Positions 25,929 through 34,978 of a DNA stretch of 64,000 nucleotides are shown here, piece by piece (within the stretch, counting starts at the first letter, position 1; each line of letters opens with the position of its first letter). A program made the position numbers and the translations under genes. The stretch is taken from contig NZ_CP182485.1 of NCBI RefSeq assembly GCF_048282545.1, forward strand, positions 2,046,001 through 2,110,000, in the 5' to 3' direction. The stretch comes from Opacimonas immobilis. GTDB lineage: Bacteria; Pseudomonadota; Gammaproteobacteria; Enterobacterales; Alteromonadaceae. The notes beneath the pieces were generated by a model. It did no database searches and was not told where the DNA came from. It saw only the letters and a program-made list of their open reading frames with translations.

Positions 25929-27860
25929 TTATTTTTTATCGTCTTTGACTTCTTCAAACTCAGCATCAACTACATCGTCATCTGCTTTTTTGGCAGTTTG
26001 CGCGTCTGCTTCTGGCGCTTCTGCACCACCACCTTGCGCTGCCGCTTGTGCTTGAGCAATTTCCATCAACTTAGCCGAGGCTTCGATCAATGCTTGCGTT
26101 TTGGCTTCGATTTCCGCCTTGTCATCACTTTTAGAGGCGCTCTCTAGGTCGCTAATAGCAGCTTCGATCTTAGTCTTTTCATCTTCTGGTAACGCATCAC
26201 CCGCTTCTTCAATTTGTTTCTTGATAGAAGAGACCATACCGTCAGCAGAATTACGTGCTTGAACGAGTTCTTCAAACTTCGCATCCGCTTCTTTATTGGC
26301 TTCAGCGTCTTGTACCATTTGATTGATTTCGTCTTCTGACAAACCTGAAGAGGCTTTAATTGTGATCTTCTGTTCTGTACCCGTATCTTTGTCTTTCGCT
26401 GATACGTGTAAGATACCATCTGCATCAATATCAAACGTTACTTCAATTTGTGGTACACCGCGCGCTGCTGGACGAATACCTTCTAGGTTAAATTGACCTA
26501 GTGACTTGTTACCAGAAGCTTGCTTACGTTCACCTTGCAACACGTGAACGGTTACCGCTGATTGGTTATCTTCTGCAGTTGAGAAGGTTTGAGACTTCTT
26601 CGTCGGAATGGTCGTGTTCTTCTCAATCAGTGCCGTCATTACGCCACCCATGGTTTCAATACCTAATGATAATGGCGTCACGTCAAGCAATAGTACGTCT
26701 TTCACATCACCCGATAATACACCACCTTGAATCGCTGCACCGGTTGCTACCGCTTCATCAGGGTTAACGTCTTTGCGTGGCTCTTTGCCAAAGAAATCCG
26801 CTACGTATTTTTGCACAAGAGGCATACGTGTTTGACCACCAACCAATATGATGTCATTCACATCAGAAACCGATAAATCGGCATCCACAAGTGCTTGTTT
26901 GACTGGTTCTAAAGACGCTTTCACCATATCTTCGACCAGTGATTCCAGCTTCGCACGGGTGATTTTGATTGCCATGTGCTTAGGCCCAGACGCATCTGCT
27001 GTAATGTATGGCAAGTTCACTTCAGTTTGCTGCGCAGAAGACAATTCGATTTTGGCTTTTTCGCCCGCTTCTTTTAAACGCTGCATGGCAAGGGGGTCTT
27101 TTCTCAGATCAACGCCCTGCTCTTTTTTGAACTCGTCTACTAAATAGTTGATAACACGGTTATCGAAGTCTTCACCACCTAGGTGAGTATCACCATTAGT
27201 CGCAAGTACTTCAAACGTGTGTTCACCGTCCACTTCATCAATTTCGATGATAGAAATATCAAAAGTACCACCACCTAAGTCATAGACTGCAACCACATTG
27301 TCGCCAGATTTTTTGTCCATACCATAAGCCAATGCCGCAGCAGTTGGCTCATTGATAATGCGCTTAACTTCTAAACCAGCGATGCGACCTGCATCTTTGG
27401 TTGCTTGACGTTGGGCATCGTTAAAGTAGGCAGGAACGGTAATAACTGCACCTGTCACCGGTTCACCAAGAAAGTCTTCTGCGGTTTTCTTCATCTTTTT
27501 TAAGACTTCAGCAGAAATTTGCGGCGGTGCCATCTTTTCATCTTTTGCTTGCACCCAAGCATCACCATTATCGGCTTTAATGATTTGGAATGGCATGATG
27601 TCGATGTCTTTTTGCACTTCTTTATCTTCGAAGCGACGACCAATTAAACGCTTAATCGCAAACAACGTGTTTTGTGGATTGGTAACTGCCTGACGTTTCG
27701 CCGCAGCACCAACTAATGTTTCGCCATCGTTAGTGTAAGCGATGACAGATGGAGTTGTGCGATCGCCTTCCGCGTTTTCAATGACTTTTGCCTTGTCGCC
27801 GTCTAATACCGCAACACATGAGTTAGTTGTACCTAAGTCAATACCAATGATTTTACCCAT
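25929..27860 (-). CDS. dnaK: Chaperone DnaK (Hsp70)
   Basis: The main Hsp70. The 643-residue protein shows the N-terminal ATPase signature GIDLGTTNSCVAV, VYDLGGGTFDISIIEI and ILVGGQTRMPLVQK, the interdomain linker DVLLLDVTPLSLGIET, a substrate-binding domain and a helical lid. The tail is rich in Ala/Asp and ends EFEEVKDDKK, matching the EEVKDKK end of gammaproteobacterial DnaK. GAGGAAATTGCA precedes the ATG. A sigma-32 promoter lies 44-71 bases upstream, besides the one before grpE. Confidence 0.99.
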   Translation of the reverse strand: MGKIIGIDLGTTNSCVAVLDGDKAKVIENAEGDRTTPSVIAYTNDGETLVGAAAKRQAVTNPQNTLFAIKRLIGRRFEDKEVQKDIDIMPFQIIKADNGDAWVQAKDEKMAPPQISAEVLKKMKKTAEDFLGEPVTGAVITVPAYFNDAQRQATKDAGRIAGLEVKRIINEPTAAALAYGMDKKSGDNVVAVYDLGGGTFDISIIEIDEVDGEHTFEVLATNGDTHLGGEDFDNRVINYLVDEFKKEQGVDLRKDPLAMQRLKEAGEKAKIELSSAQQTEVNLPYITADASGPKHMAIKITRAKLESLVEDMVKASLEPVKQALVDADLSVSDVNDIILVGGQTRMPLVQKYVADFFGKEPRKDVNPDEAVATGAAIQGGVLSGDVKDVLLLDVTPLSLGIETMGGVMTALIEKNTTIPTKKSQTFSTAEDNQSAVTVHVLQGERKQASGNKSLGQFNLEGIRPAARGVPQIEVTFDIDADGILHVSAKDKDTGTEQKITIKASSGLSEDEINQMVQDAEANKEADAKFEELVQARNSADGMVSSIKKQIEEAGDALPEDEKTKIEAAISDLESASKSDDKAEIEAKTQALIEASAKLMEIAQAQAAAQGGGAEAPEADAQTAKKADDDVVDAEFEEVKDDKK

Positions 27861-27903
27861 TGCAATTTCCTCAAAAAATTCTGGTTTTAAATACTTACTT
27901 TCT

Positions 27904-27931
27904 TAATAGGGTTGTTAATTGCACTTTCAAG
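27904..27931 (-). promoter_or_regulatory. Sigma-32 heat-shock promoter before dnaK
   Basis: On the minus strand CTTGAAA (27931-27925) and CCCTATTA (27911-27904) are 13 bases apart, against the sigma-32 consensus CTTGAAA-N12/14-CCCCATnT. The -35 is perfect and the -10 has one mismatch in the CCCCAT core. It lies in the 88-base grpE-dnaK gap and would give dnaK-dnaJ an extra heat-inducible transcript. Confidence 0.8.
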
Positions 27932-27948
27932 TGCCAACCTATAAAAAA

Positions 27949-28614
27949 TTACGCTTCAACGTCGATTGGATTGGCGGGTGCTTGTGACACCATCACCATG
28001 GCCGGACGTAATAAACGGCCATTAATTTCATATCCCTTTTGCACCACTGCAATAACCGTATTCGGTGGTACTTCCGCACTTTCTTGCATAGACATGGCTT
28101 GATGCTGTTCAGGGTTAAACGCTTCGCCTTGTGGGTCAAGCACAACCAATCCGTGCTTAGTGACCGTGTCATTGAACGTCTTCTGTGTTAACTCAAGCCC
28201 TTCAAGTACTGGCTTTAATGCTTCGTTACTTGGATCGGCATAACGTACGGCTTGATCTAAGCTATCGATGACAGGAAGCAAATCACCAGCAAATTTTTCT
28301 AATGCAAATTTGCGCGCTTTATCAATCTCGGTTTCAGCACGACGTTTGGCGTTTTCACCTTCTGCTAAGGCTCGCAATGCCCCTTCTTTTTGATCGTGCA
28401 ATGCTTGTTGCGCTTGAGCTAACTGAGCTTGTAACTCAGAGATTTGTGCGTCTTTAGGATCGATTTCAACTACCTCTGCGGTGTCTGTATTCTCAGGTTT
28501 CTGTGCCGTATCAGCAGATACATCACTGTTTTGTACATCAGATACTTGTTCTTCTGCTACCTGAGATTGCTCTTCTTGAGTTTGGTCATTTTGCGGTTCT
28601 TTTGACTCGCTCAT
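27949..28614 (-). CDS. grpE: Nucleotide exchange factor GrpE
   Basis: GrpE exchanges ADP for ATP on DnaK. A 221-residue protein: an acidic Glu/Gln/Asp-rich N-terminus, a long coiled coil (about residues 60-130, with RALAEGENAKRRAETEIDKA and FALEKFAGDLLPVIDSLDQA) and a C-terminal beta domain (EQHQAMSMQ, NGRLLRPAMVMVSQ). The start at 28614 is chosen because GGAGG is 5 bases upstream, and because the frame extension to 28683 lies inside the sigma-32 promoter. It is the first gene of grpE-dnaK-dnaJ. Confidence 0.97.
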   Translation of the reverse strand: MSESKEPQNDQTQEEQSQVAEEQVSDVQNSDVSADTAQKPENTDTAEVVEIDPKDAQISELQAQLAQAQQALHDQKEGALRALAEGENAKRRAETEIDKARKFALEKFAGDLLPVIDSLDQAVRYADPSNEALKPVLEGLELTQKTFNDTVTKHGLVVLDPQGEAFNPEQHQAMSMQESAEVPPNTVIAVVQKGYEINGRLLRPAMVMVSQAPANPIDVEA

Positions 28615-28650
28615 GCTTGCCTCCAAATAACGTTTAGCTTGATTTCGTTG

Positions 28651-28680
28651 ATAAATGGGGATAATTTTTTGGACTTCAAG
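28651..28680 (-). promoter_or_regulatory. Sigma-32 heat-shock promoter before grpE
   Basis: On the minus strand CTTGAAG (28680-28674) and CCCCATTT (28660-28653) are 13 bases apart, nearly a perfect match to the sigma-32 consensus. The grpE ATG is about 30-35 bases downstream of the predicted start point. It identifies the grpE-dnaK-dnaJ block as part of the RpoH regulon. Confidence 0.9.
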
Positions 28681-28773
28681 CATCTTTGTCTAGTTAACCC
28701 TTATTTTTTTAAGGAAATGTGATAGTGTGAGTGCATGAATGTGGTGGAATGAAACTAAACAACTGGATATGAC

Positions 28774-31671
28774 ATGCTTTCTACGCCTTTTTTAGTTGTG
28801 GTTGTGCTATCGTTTTTTGCGATGATGGCAGCATTATTTTGGTTAACCCCTCGCCTTTCTATTCCAAACCGATTAAAAACTCCCATATTTAGCTTAAGTT
28901 TAGGCGTGCACTGTACTAGTTGGGCTATGCTTGGCACGGTAGCACAAGCTGCTCAGCACCAATGGGCCATATTCCCAACCTATTTAGGGATTATGTTTAC
29001 CATGATTCTGGGACACAGCATGGTACAAAAAGTATCTGTTCTTAGTGCACAAAGTAATAGTGCATCTTTAGCCGACTTTATGGCATCGCGTTGGCCCCAT
29101 GTTGGCTGGTATGGCACACTTGTCACATTACTGGCCTGCGTAACGGTTATCCCCTATATTGCATTACAGCTCATGGCGTTAACAAACATTGGCGAGTTAC
29201 TGCTTAATCGTTCACCGCAAAATCTTGGTCTATGGGTCACTGTATTGCTGATAATTAGCATCGGCTTATTAAGTTTTAGCCGAGGCAGCTTACTGCAGCA
29301 AGGACAAAGTATTTTATTACTCAGTGCGATTAGCTCAATTATTAAACTGACTGCTTTACTCAGTGTGTTAATGTTTATTAACTATGCTTTATTTGACAAC
29401 ACATCAGACTTTGTCATTAACACCCTCACTACGGTTAAGCCTGTCAGCAATTCGGCGTGGATCAGCTATGCTAGCTATTGTCTACTTGGTTTATCTGTCG
29501 TATTTTGCTCGCCTCGTCAATTTCACATGGCATTTGTCTTAAATCGCGATAACCGTATTTTTGGTGAGGCACGCTGGCAGTTTAGTGCCTTTTTACTTGG
29601 TATGGGTTTGCCCATACTACCCATAGCGCTTGCTGGACAGTATCTTTTTAATGAACAGGTATTCAGTGCAGAACTCTACACGCTTGCTATCCCGTTGTTT
29701 AATGACGCAGCGTGGCTCAGTGCGCTGGTCGTATTAGGTGTTCTTGCTGCAGCGGTCCCCATGATATTGGTCGCAACCATTAGTTGCAGCGTCATGTTAG
29801 CAAACAATGTCGTTAGCCCTATTTGGGTCAAGCGCAATTTGAATCAAGTCAGCCCTTTAACGCATAAACGGGTATTAAATATACGTCGGATCACTATTGT
29901 TTCATTCTTAATTGCGGCTTATGTATTTTTCGAATACGTTGCACAATACACTGAACTGGTTTTTTCTGGTTTTGTAGCGCTAGCTTTGATTGCGCAGTTA
30001 CTGCCAAGTTTTATCGCATCCCTTTATGTAAAACGCCCAAATGTTATTGCACTGAGTCTTGGCATTGCATCAGGGGTCACAGTGTGGATTGTGTATTTAA
30101 GTGGTTTTTTTGCGCTTGATGACGTGATTATTTCTTGGGTTGGGGTTGAGCAAGCCTTACCGATGACATTATTCATCAGTATTGGTCTCAATGCATTCAT
30201 CATTACTGCTTGCCAACACTATTTGCAAACTAAACTGCCTTTTTACAATGCTCATTCTGAAGAATTAAAATACTCAGAGCCAAGCAATGCCTCATTGAGT
30301 TTGTTAATGACCTTATGTGATGCGGTCTTACCCAAAGAAGAATATAAGGCAATACACAGCATCACCAAAACAGAATTACGCTTTGAAAAAGCGCGTAACG
30401 CGCTCGTAAATCGGGTCGGCCTTGCCAGTACTAATATGCTCATAGACAATGCTCAGCAATACTCCGAGCAGCCTAATACACTGCTTAATTGGGTGCAGGA
30501 AACACAAGAGCTATCAGAAGCTAAGCGGATAGCGGAAGCGGAAAACAAAAGTAAAACGAGATTCTTAGCAGCTGCTGGGCATGATTTGATGCAGCCGTTC
30601 AATGCTGCCCAGTTACTCAGCAACATTTTGTATGACAAAACCAAAGATACGCCCCAGCACAAAATTGCTCATGACCTGCAAGATGCCCTCAAGCATGCAG
30701 GCACCTTACTTACGTCTTTACTAGATGTTACAAAGTTAGACTCAGGAGTAATGAAAGCACGCCCGAAACCCTTTCAATTGCACCCTACACTATTACCATT
30801 GATCAGAGAATTTAGTGTCATTGCCAAAGCACAAAATGTTACCTTACATTATGTACAGAGCAATGTATGGCTTAAAACCGATCCTAATTTGTTTTTGCGG
30901 TGTTGCCAGAATTTAATTGCCAATGCGATTCGATATACTGCCATGAGCCACCCTACAGGTGGTGGCAAAATAGTTATCGGATGTAAACGCTATGCCAATA
31001 AAGTTTATCTGCATGTCATTGATAATGGCCCAGGGATCCCTGCAGAACAACACAAAATGATTTTTGATGAATTCACGCAACTCGGGCAACACCGAGGACA
31101 AGAAGGGCTTGGAATCGGCTTGACCATTGTAAAAGGGATATGTGAATTACTAAACATCAAGATTAAGGTCAAGTCTCAACCTCAGCGCGGAAGCCTGTTC
31201 GCGCTTGATTTACCCATAGTCAATCAGAGTAATGTCATCTCTACTGAGCCTGTCTCAATGAAGGAATCTCGCATTTTACAAAAACAGTTATTGTTGTGGT
31301 TAGTTGAAAATGATGACGCAGTTGGCAATGCAATGTTACGACTTGCTGAGCATTGGGGCATGGAAGCGAGGTGGTTCAAAAATCAAATTGAATTAAGCGA
31401 TGCCATTCAAAGTGATGAGTATCCCGATGTCATGATATTGGATTATCATCTGCATGATGGCGAGCTTGGCACACGAGTCTGGGACAATGCCTGTGTTGAA
31501 TGGCAAAATAGAGGTCGCATTGCTCCAGTCGGGATTTTAGCGACTGCGGATAGAAGCACTGAAGTAAGGGAAACCGCAAATGACTTAGGCTTAACTTACC
31601 TGCCTAAGCCAATCAAGCCAGATGTTCTTAAACGGATCATCATCAACAAAACTACTCGCTCAGTGGCGTAG
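28774..31671 (+). CDS. crbS: Hybrid sensor histidine kinase with Na+/solute-symporter-like N-terminus (CrbS type)
   Basis: A 965-residue sensor. The first about 500 residues form some 13 membrane helices of the sodium:solute symporter type (for example SLADFMASRWPHVGWYG and VTVIPYIALQLMAL). A linker leads to a HisKA domain with the phospho-acceptor in AAAGHDLMQPFNAAQL, an HATPase with NLIANAIRYT and DNGPGIP, and a C-terminal receiver with Asp in VMILDYHLHDG and Lys in LPKPIKP. This layout is that of CrbS/MxtR, which with its LuxR-type partner controls acetyl-CoA synthetase and acetate use in Vibrio and Pseudomonas. The partner gene is convergent, overlapping by 20 bases. Ligand and targets here are inferred. 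Confidence 0.8.
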   Translation: MLSTPFLVVVVLSFFAMMAALFWLTPRLSIPNRLKTPIFSLSLGVHCTSWAMLGTVAQAAQHQWAIFPTYLGIMFTMILGHSMVQKVSVLSAQSNSASLADFMASRWPHVGWYGTLVTLLACVTVIPYIALQLMALTNIGELLLNRSPQNLGLWVTVLLIISIGLLSFSRGSLLQQGQSILLLSAISSIIKLTALLSVLMFINYALFDNTSDFVINTLTTVKPVSNSAWISYASYCLLGLSVVFCSPRQFHMAFVLNRDNRIFGEARWQFSAFLLGMGLPILPIALAGQYLFNEQVFSAELYTLAIPLFNDAAWLSALVVLGVLAAAVPMILVATISCSVMLANNVVSPIWVKRNLNQVSPLTHKRVLNIRRITIVSFLIAAYVFFEYVAQYTELVFSGFVALALIAQLLPSFIASLYVKRPNVIALSLGIASGVTVWIVYLSGFFALDDVIISWVGVEQALPMTLFISIGLNAFIITACQHYLQTKLPFYNAHSEELKYSEPSNASLSLLMTLCDAVLPKEEYKAIHSITKTELRFEKARNALVNRVGLASTNMLIDNAQQYSEQPNTLLNWVQETQELSEAKRIAEAENKSKTRFLAAAGHDLMQPFNAAQLLSNILYDKTKDTPQHKIAHDLQDALKHAGTLLTSLLDVTKLDSGVMKARPKPFQLHPTLLPLIREFSVIAKAQNVTLHYVQSNVWLKTDPNLFLRCCQNLIANAIRYTAMSHPTGGGKIVIGCKRYANKVYLHVIDNGPGIPAEQHKMIFDEFTQLGQHRGQEGLGIGLTIVKGICELLNIKIKVKSQPQRGSLFALDLPIVNQSNVISTEPVSMKESRILQKQLLLWLVENDDAVGNAMLRLAEHWGMEARWFKNQIELSDAIQSDEYPDVMILDYHLHDGELGTRVWDNACVEWQNRGRIAPVGILATADRSTEVRETANDLGLTYLPKPIKPDVLKRIIINKTTRSVA

Positions 31672-32323
31672 CAGATGCAATATCTAGGTACTGCCGATAG
31701 ATTACCCCAGCTTGGGTGCGATTGATTAATGAGAGTTTTTTGAGTACCGCTGAAGCATGCTGTTTAACGGTAGACTCTGAAATCTCCATTGTGTAAGCAA
31801 TTTGTTTATTCAGAAGGCCTTCTGCCATATATTGCAATACTTTGAGTTGATGTGGCGTAAGCGACTGCAATTTTTGAATAAATTCGTCATCCAGTTCATC
31901 TTCATCACTATCAATCGGATACCAATTATTACCCGTCAAAATGTGTTTTACTGCATCCTTTAATTGTTCTAGCTGGGTGGATTTGGGAATAAAACCACTC
32001 GCACCTAGCTTTTTGGCTTTGTTAATAATGTGGGGATCTTCATGTGCAGAAATCATAATGACTTGCTTTTCTGGAAACTCATTTAATATGGTCACTAGAC
32101 CATCCAACCCATGAACGTCAGGCATCGCAAGATCTAAAAAAATCATATCCACCAGCGGATTCTCTCTTAATACAGTCAAGGTAGAAGCAAAATCTTCGGC
32201 CTCTAAAATAAGTTCATGAGTCAATTCTGATAATGCATATTTTAGGGCATTGCGAAACAATGGATGATCATCCACCAGCAAGAAGTGATGTGACATGAAT
32301 GAAGTAGTTGATGAAAAAGACAT
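31652..32323 (-). CDS. crbR: LuxR/NarL-family response regulator (CrbR type)
   Basis: A 223-residue two-domain regulator. The receiver has the acidic pair in LLVDDHPLF, the phospho-Asp in MIFLDLAMPDVHG and Lys in FIPKSTQ. The output domain is a LuxR helix-turn-helix (LTPHQLKVLQYMAEGLLNKQIAY, then SESTVKQHASAVLKKL). The start at 32323 is kept because AAGGGAA stands upstream; the ATG nine codons in has no ribosome site. It is the likely cognate of the adjacent hybrid kinase, as CrbR/ErdR is of CrbS/MxtR. Its 3' end overlaps the kinase gene tail to tail. Confidence 0.8.
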   Translation of the reverse strand: MSFSSTTSFMSHHFLLVDDHPLFRNALKYALSELTHELILEAEDFASTLTVLRENPLVDMIFLDLAMPDVHGLDGLVTILNEFPEKQVIMISAHEDPHIINKAKKLGASGFIPKSTQLEQLKDAVKHILTGNNWYPIDSDEDELDDEFIQKLQSLTPHQLKVLQYMAEGLLNKQIAYTMEISESTVKQHASAVLKKLSLINRTQAGVIYRQYLDIASATPLSE

Positions 32324-32404
32324 GGTTGCGTTCCCTTTGTCCAGTCGCTTAATAAAAAAACTATCATGCTCTGTGTGTTTTTTACAGTGATATTTTTAAA
32401 ATAC

Positions 32405-32429
32405 AAAAAAGGCGACCAGTGGGTCGCCT
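32405..32429 (-). terminator. Intrinsic terminator of the TonB-dependent receptor gene
   Basis: On the minus strand GGCGACC-CACT-GGTCGCC forms a perfect 7-pair GC-rich stem with a 4-base loop, followed by six T residues, 22 bases after the receptor stop. Confidence 0.92.
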
Positions 32430-32450
32430 AAACTCAGGTAATAACAACGT

Positions 32451-34784
32451 TTAAAAACGATACCCTGCCGTGAGGTGAACGGTCGCAGGTGCCCCATAAT
32501 ATCCGATTAAGGTGTTATCGCCACCTAGACCCGGAGTGTATAGGTCACGGTTAGATGGATCGCTTGGGTCTGGGGCTACGAATTGATAACCACCGACTAA
32601 GTATTCTTCGTCCGTGATATTTTTAAAATGCAATCCAGCGTACCAATTGCCATCATCATGCTGCCAATTGATGGATAAATTCAGTAAGCCATATCCATCC
32701 TGTACTAATAAATTATCTAGCTCTGTGATGCCGTATTCAGAGCGATAATAGTAGTTACCATTGACACTGAATTCACCCATTGAGGATGGAATAAAGTAGG
32801 TAAAACCAAGATTGATGGTACGTTCTGGCGTATTCGATACTTCAAAGCGATCTGCAATGTTATTAAAGCCCCCGTTACCATCCGCTTCTAACACTTCGTC
32901 AAACTCTGCGTCGATTAAACCAATCGCAGCGGTCAAGGTTAAATCATCCGTGGCTTGGTAAGTAATTTCGGCTTCTACACCAGTTGCTGATGATTTACCC
33001 ACGTTCCCCAACACTTGAGCCAGTTCTGACGCATCTTCAGTAGGCAGGACGGATACATATTGACGGTCTTTGTGGTCGAGATCAAAGATTGTGATATTGG
33101 CTCGTAAGTTATCATTCCACTCACTCTTCATACCCAATTCGATTGAGTCGACAATCTCTGGATTAACGGCGTCTTCGTTGGCACTCGCACGAGGATTAAA
33201 CGTGCCCGATTTAAAACCCTGTGAATAGTTCGCATAAAACATGACATCTTCAGCATACTGATATTCAATACTGACACTTGGCGTAAAGCGGGACCAGCTT
33301 TCAGATTTTGGTGCGTCTAAAACACCATCACCATCGGTATCGTCACCTAATACTCTTGGCACGATTTCGCCATCGAATGTTGCTGCTGGACGCGTATATC
33401 CAGGTACCCAGTTATTATAAGGGTATGCACCGTCAAAAATAAGCCCGTTGTGAACAAAGGCTGATTTTTCTTCGTCTGTATAGCGTGCACCGACTGCCAT
33501 AGACACTTTGTCGGATACGGCAAAATTCGCTTGGGTGTAAACTGCCCAACTATCAGAGTTATTGCACCCTGTGACCTCACGCGTTAACCCTGGAGTAGAA
33601 AACGCAGCTCGCCCTAAAACATTCAGTATCGCATCAAAGTTGCCGCACGATTCACCCTCATACGCATACAAACCACCTACAACGGTGTAATCATCCTGCG
33701 AGTATGAGAACTGTAATTCGTGTGAATCGGATTCATCAAAGTACTCTGCTGGCACATCAAAGATATCTAGTGGTGTGTTGTCAAAGTCGATATTAGTGGG
33801 TGAATAGCCTTCTCGATGAGCCATAATGTATTTAATGCTCATAGCGTCACTAAGGTCATGGCGAATGGTTAGACTATGCCCTTCTAGCTCGACTTTGTTC
33901 CATGTCGGCAATGAAGTATATGAGTCATAAACGCTATCAGGCACCGGCGCATTAGTGAGTAAACTTGGCAATAAACGATAGCCGCCTTTGGCATTCGAGT
34001 CATCATCGGTTTTGTCATAGCTTAAGCGAATAAACCAATCGTCTGCTGGGGTGAGTTCCACATCAAAACGCATCGCGGTAAGATCTTTGTTGTAGTTTTC
34101 TCGGTCTTGGTTATCTAACGCAGATTCTAAAAATTCACCGTAGCCATCGCGATTGAGTGCGGCATAACCAAAGCCAAAATACAGTTTATCTTCTATGATT
34201 GGCAATTGACCGGTTAATTTAATGTCTCGTTGCGAATAACTCCCTGCGGTGACTTCTGCAGTAAAGCTGGGGTCACCGCTCATTTCTTTAGTGACGTATT
34301 TCACCGCACCGCCAATCGTATTTTTGCCATATAAGGTCCCTTGCGGCCCTCTAAGCACCTCAATACGCGATATATCTAGCAAGTCCAAAACGGCACCTTG
34401 TGGGCGGGCCATGTAAACATCATTGACATAGATGCCGACACCTGGTTCATAGCCCCACAATGGATCCTCTTGACCAACCCCTCGGATAAACGCGGTTAGC
34501 GTTGAATTGGTACCGCGACTCGTTTGCAAGGTGGTATTGGGTGAAAATTGTTGTACTTCAGTAATCACTTCAATGCCTTTTGCAGCAAGTGCATCGGCAC
34601 CAAGACTGGTAATTGACACTGGTACTTCTTGCAGTGATTCGACGGTTTTACGGGCAGTCACTTCGATGCGTTCTAGTTTACTTTCATCATCCTGCGCAAA
34701 AGCAGAAGGCTGTATACTGGCACATAAAGCGAGTGCAATTGACGTACTTATAACGGATTTTTTATAGCTTGTTTTAGTTTCCAT
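32451..34784 (-). CDS. TonB-dependent outer-membrane receptor
   Basis: A 777-residue receptor. It has a signal peptide (about residues 1-30, ending PSAFAQ), then a TonB-box-like start ERIEVTARKTVESLQEVPVSIT and a plug domain with IEVLRGPQGTLYGKNTIGGAVKYVT. A 22-strand barrel follows, ending in the aromatic TAGYRF. It belongs to the large Alteromonadales receptor group (often annotated as siderophore-like) that also imports oligomers and other carbon sources. The start at 34784 is chosen because the signal peptide begins there; the frame extends 48 codons upstream without family likeness. It is divergent from the PHB-use operon, which suggests, without proving, that its ligand is a PHB oligomer or related compound. 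Confidence 0.88.
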   Translation of the reverse strand: METKTSYKKSVISTSIALALCASIQPSAFAQDDESKLERIEVTARKTVESLQEVPVSITSLGADALAAKGIEVITEVQQFSPNTTLQTSRGTNSTLTAFIRGVGQEDPLWGYEPGVGIYVNDVYMARPQGAVLDLLDISRIEVLRGPQGTLYGKNTIGGAVKYVTKEMSGDPSFTAEVTAGSYSQRDIKLTGQLPIIEDKLYFGFGYAALNRDGYGEFLESALDNQDRENYNKDLTAMRFDVELTPADDWFIRLSYDKTDDDSNAKGGYRLLPSLLTNAPVPDSVYDSYTSLPTWNKVELEGHSLTIRHDLSDAMSIKYIMAHREGYSPTNIDFDNTPLDIFDVPAEYFDESDSHELQFSYSQDDYTVVGGLYAYEGESCGNFDAILNVLGRAAFSTPGLTREVTGCNNSDSWAVYTQANFAVSDKVSMAVGARYTDEEKSAFVHNGLIFDGAYPYNNWVPGYTRPAATFDGEIVPRVLGDDTDGDGVLDAPKSESWSRFTPSVSIEYQYAEDVMFYANYSQGFKSGTFNPRASANEDAVNPEIVDSIELGMKSEWNDNLRANITIFDLDHKDRQYVSVLPTEDASELAQVLGNVGKSSATGVEAEITYQATDDLTLTAAIGLIDAEFDEVLEADGNGGFNNIADRFEVSNTPERTINLGFTYFIPSSMGEFSVNGNYYYRSEYGITELDNLLVQDGYGLLNLSINWQHDDGNWYAGLHFKNITDEEYLVGGYQFVAPDPSDPSNRDLYTPGLGGDNTLIGYYGAPATVHLTAGYRF

Positions 34785-34895
34785 GTCACTACCCATGTAA
34801 ATAAGTTGTTTTGTAAGTGTGAAATATCTTTCGTAGACAAGCTTACTTCGACTTTTGAAAAAAATCGCTAGCACGATAGTACTATAGGCTTTTAC

Positions 34896-34911
34896 AGTGA
34901 AATACATCACT
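34896..34911. promoter_or_regulatory. CRP-like palindrome between receptor and permease
   Basis: AGTGA-AATACA-TCACT is a perfectly symmetric half-site pair matching the CRP core GTGA-N6-TCAC. It lies in the 194-base divergent region, 112 bases from the receptor start and 68 bases from the permease start, so it could regulate both. Carbon-catabolite control of a PHB-use locus would be sensible. The site is found by eye only. Confidence 0.5.
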
Positions 34912-34978
34912 ATTTGTAAAATTCGCAATCTTCTTTGCGTAACATAAAAATAACAACTCAGTAAAAAATGGAGTCGCT

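Noticed and set aside
27925..27937. GCACTTgaaAGTGC palindrome before dnaK as a CIRCE-type element
   Set aside because: CIRCE has 9-base arms TTAGCACTC with a 9-base spacer; this has short arms and a 3-base loop and coincides with the sigma-32 -35.
28615..28683. N-terminal extension of grpE by 23 codons
   Set aside because: The stretch contains the sigma-32 promoter, and a strong Shine-Dalgarno precedes the downstream ATG.
34785..34928. N-terminal extension of the TonB receptor by 48 codons
   Set aside because: The signal peptide starts at METKTSYKKSV, the extension is AT-rich intergenic DNA, and it covers the CRP-like site.
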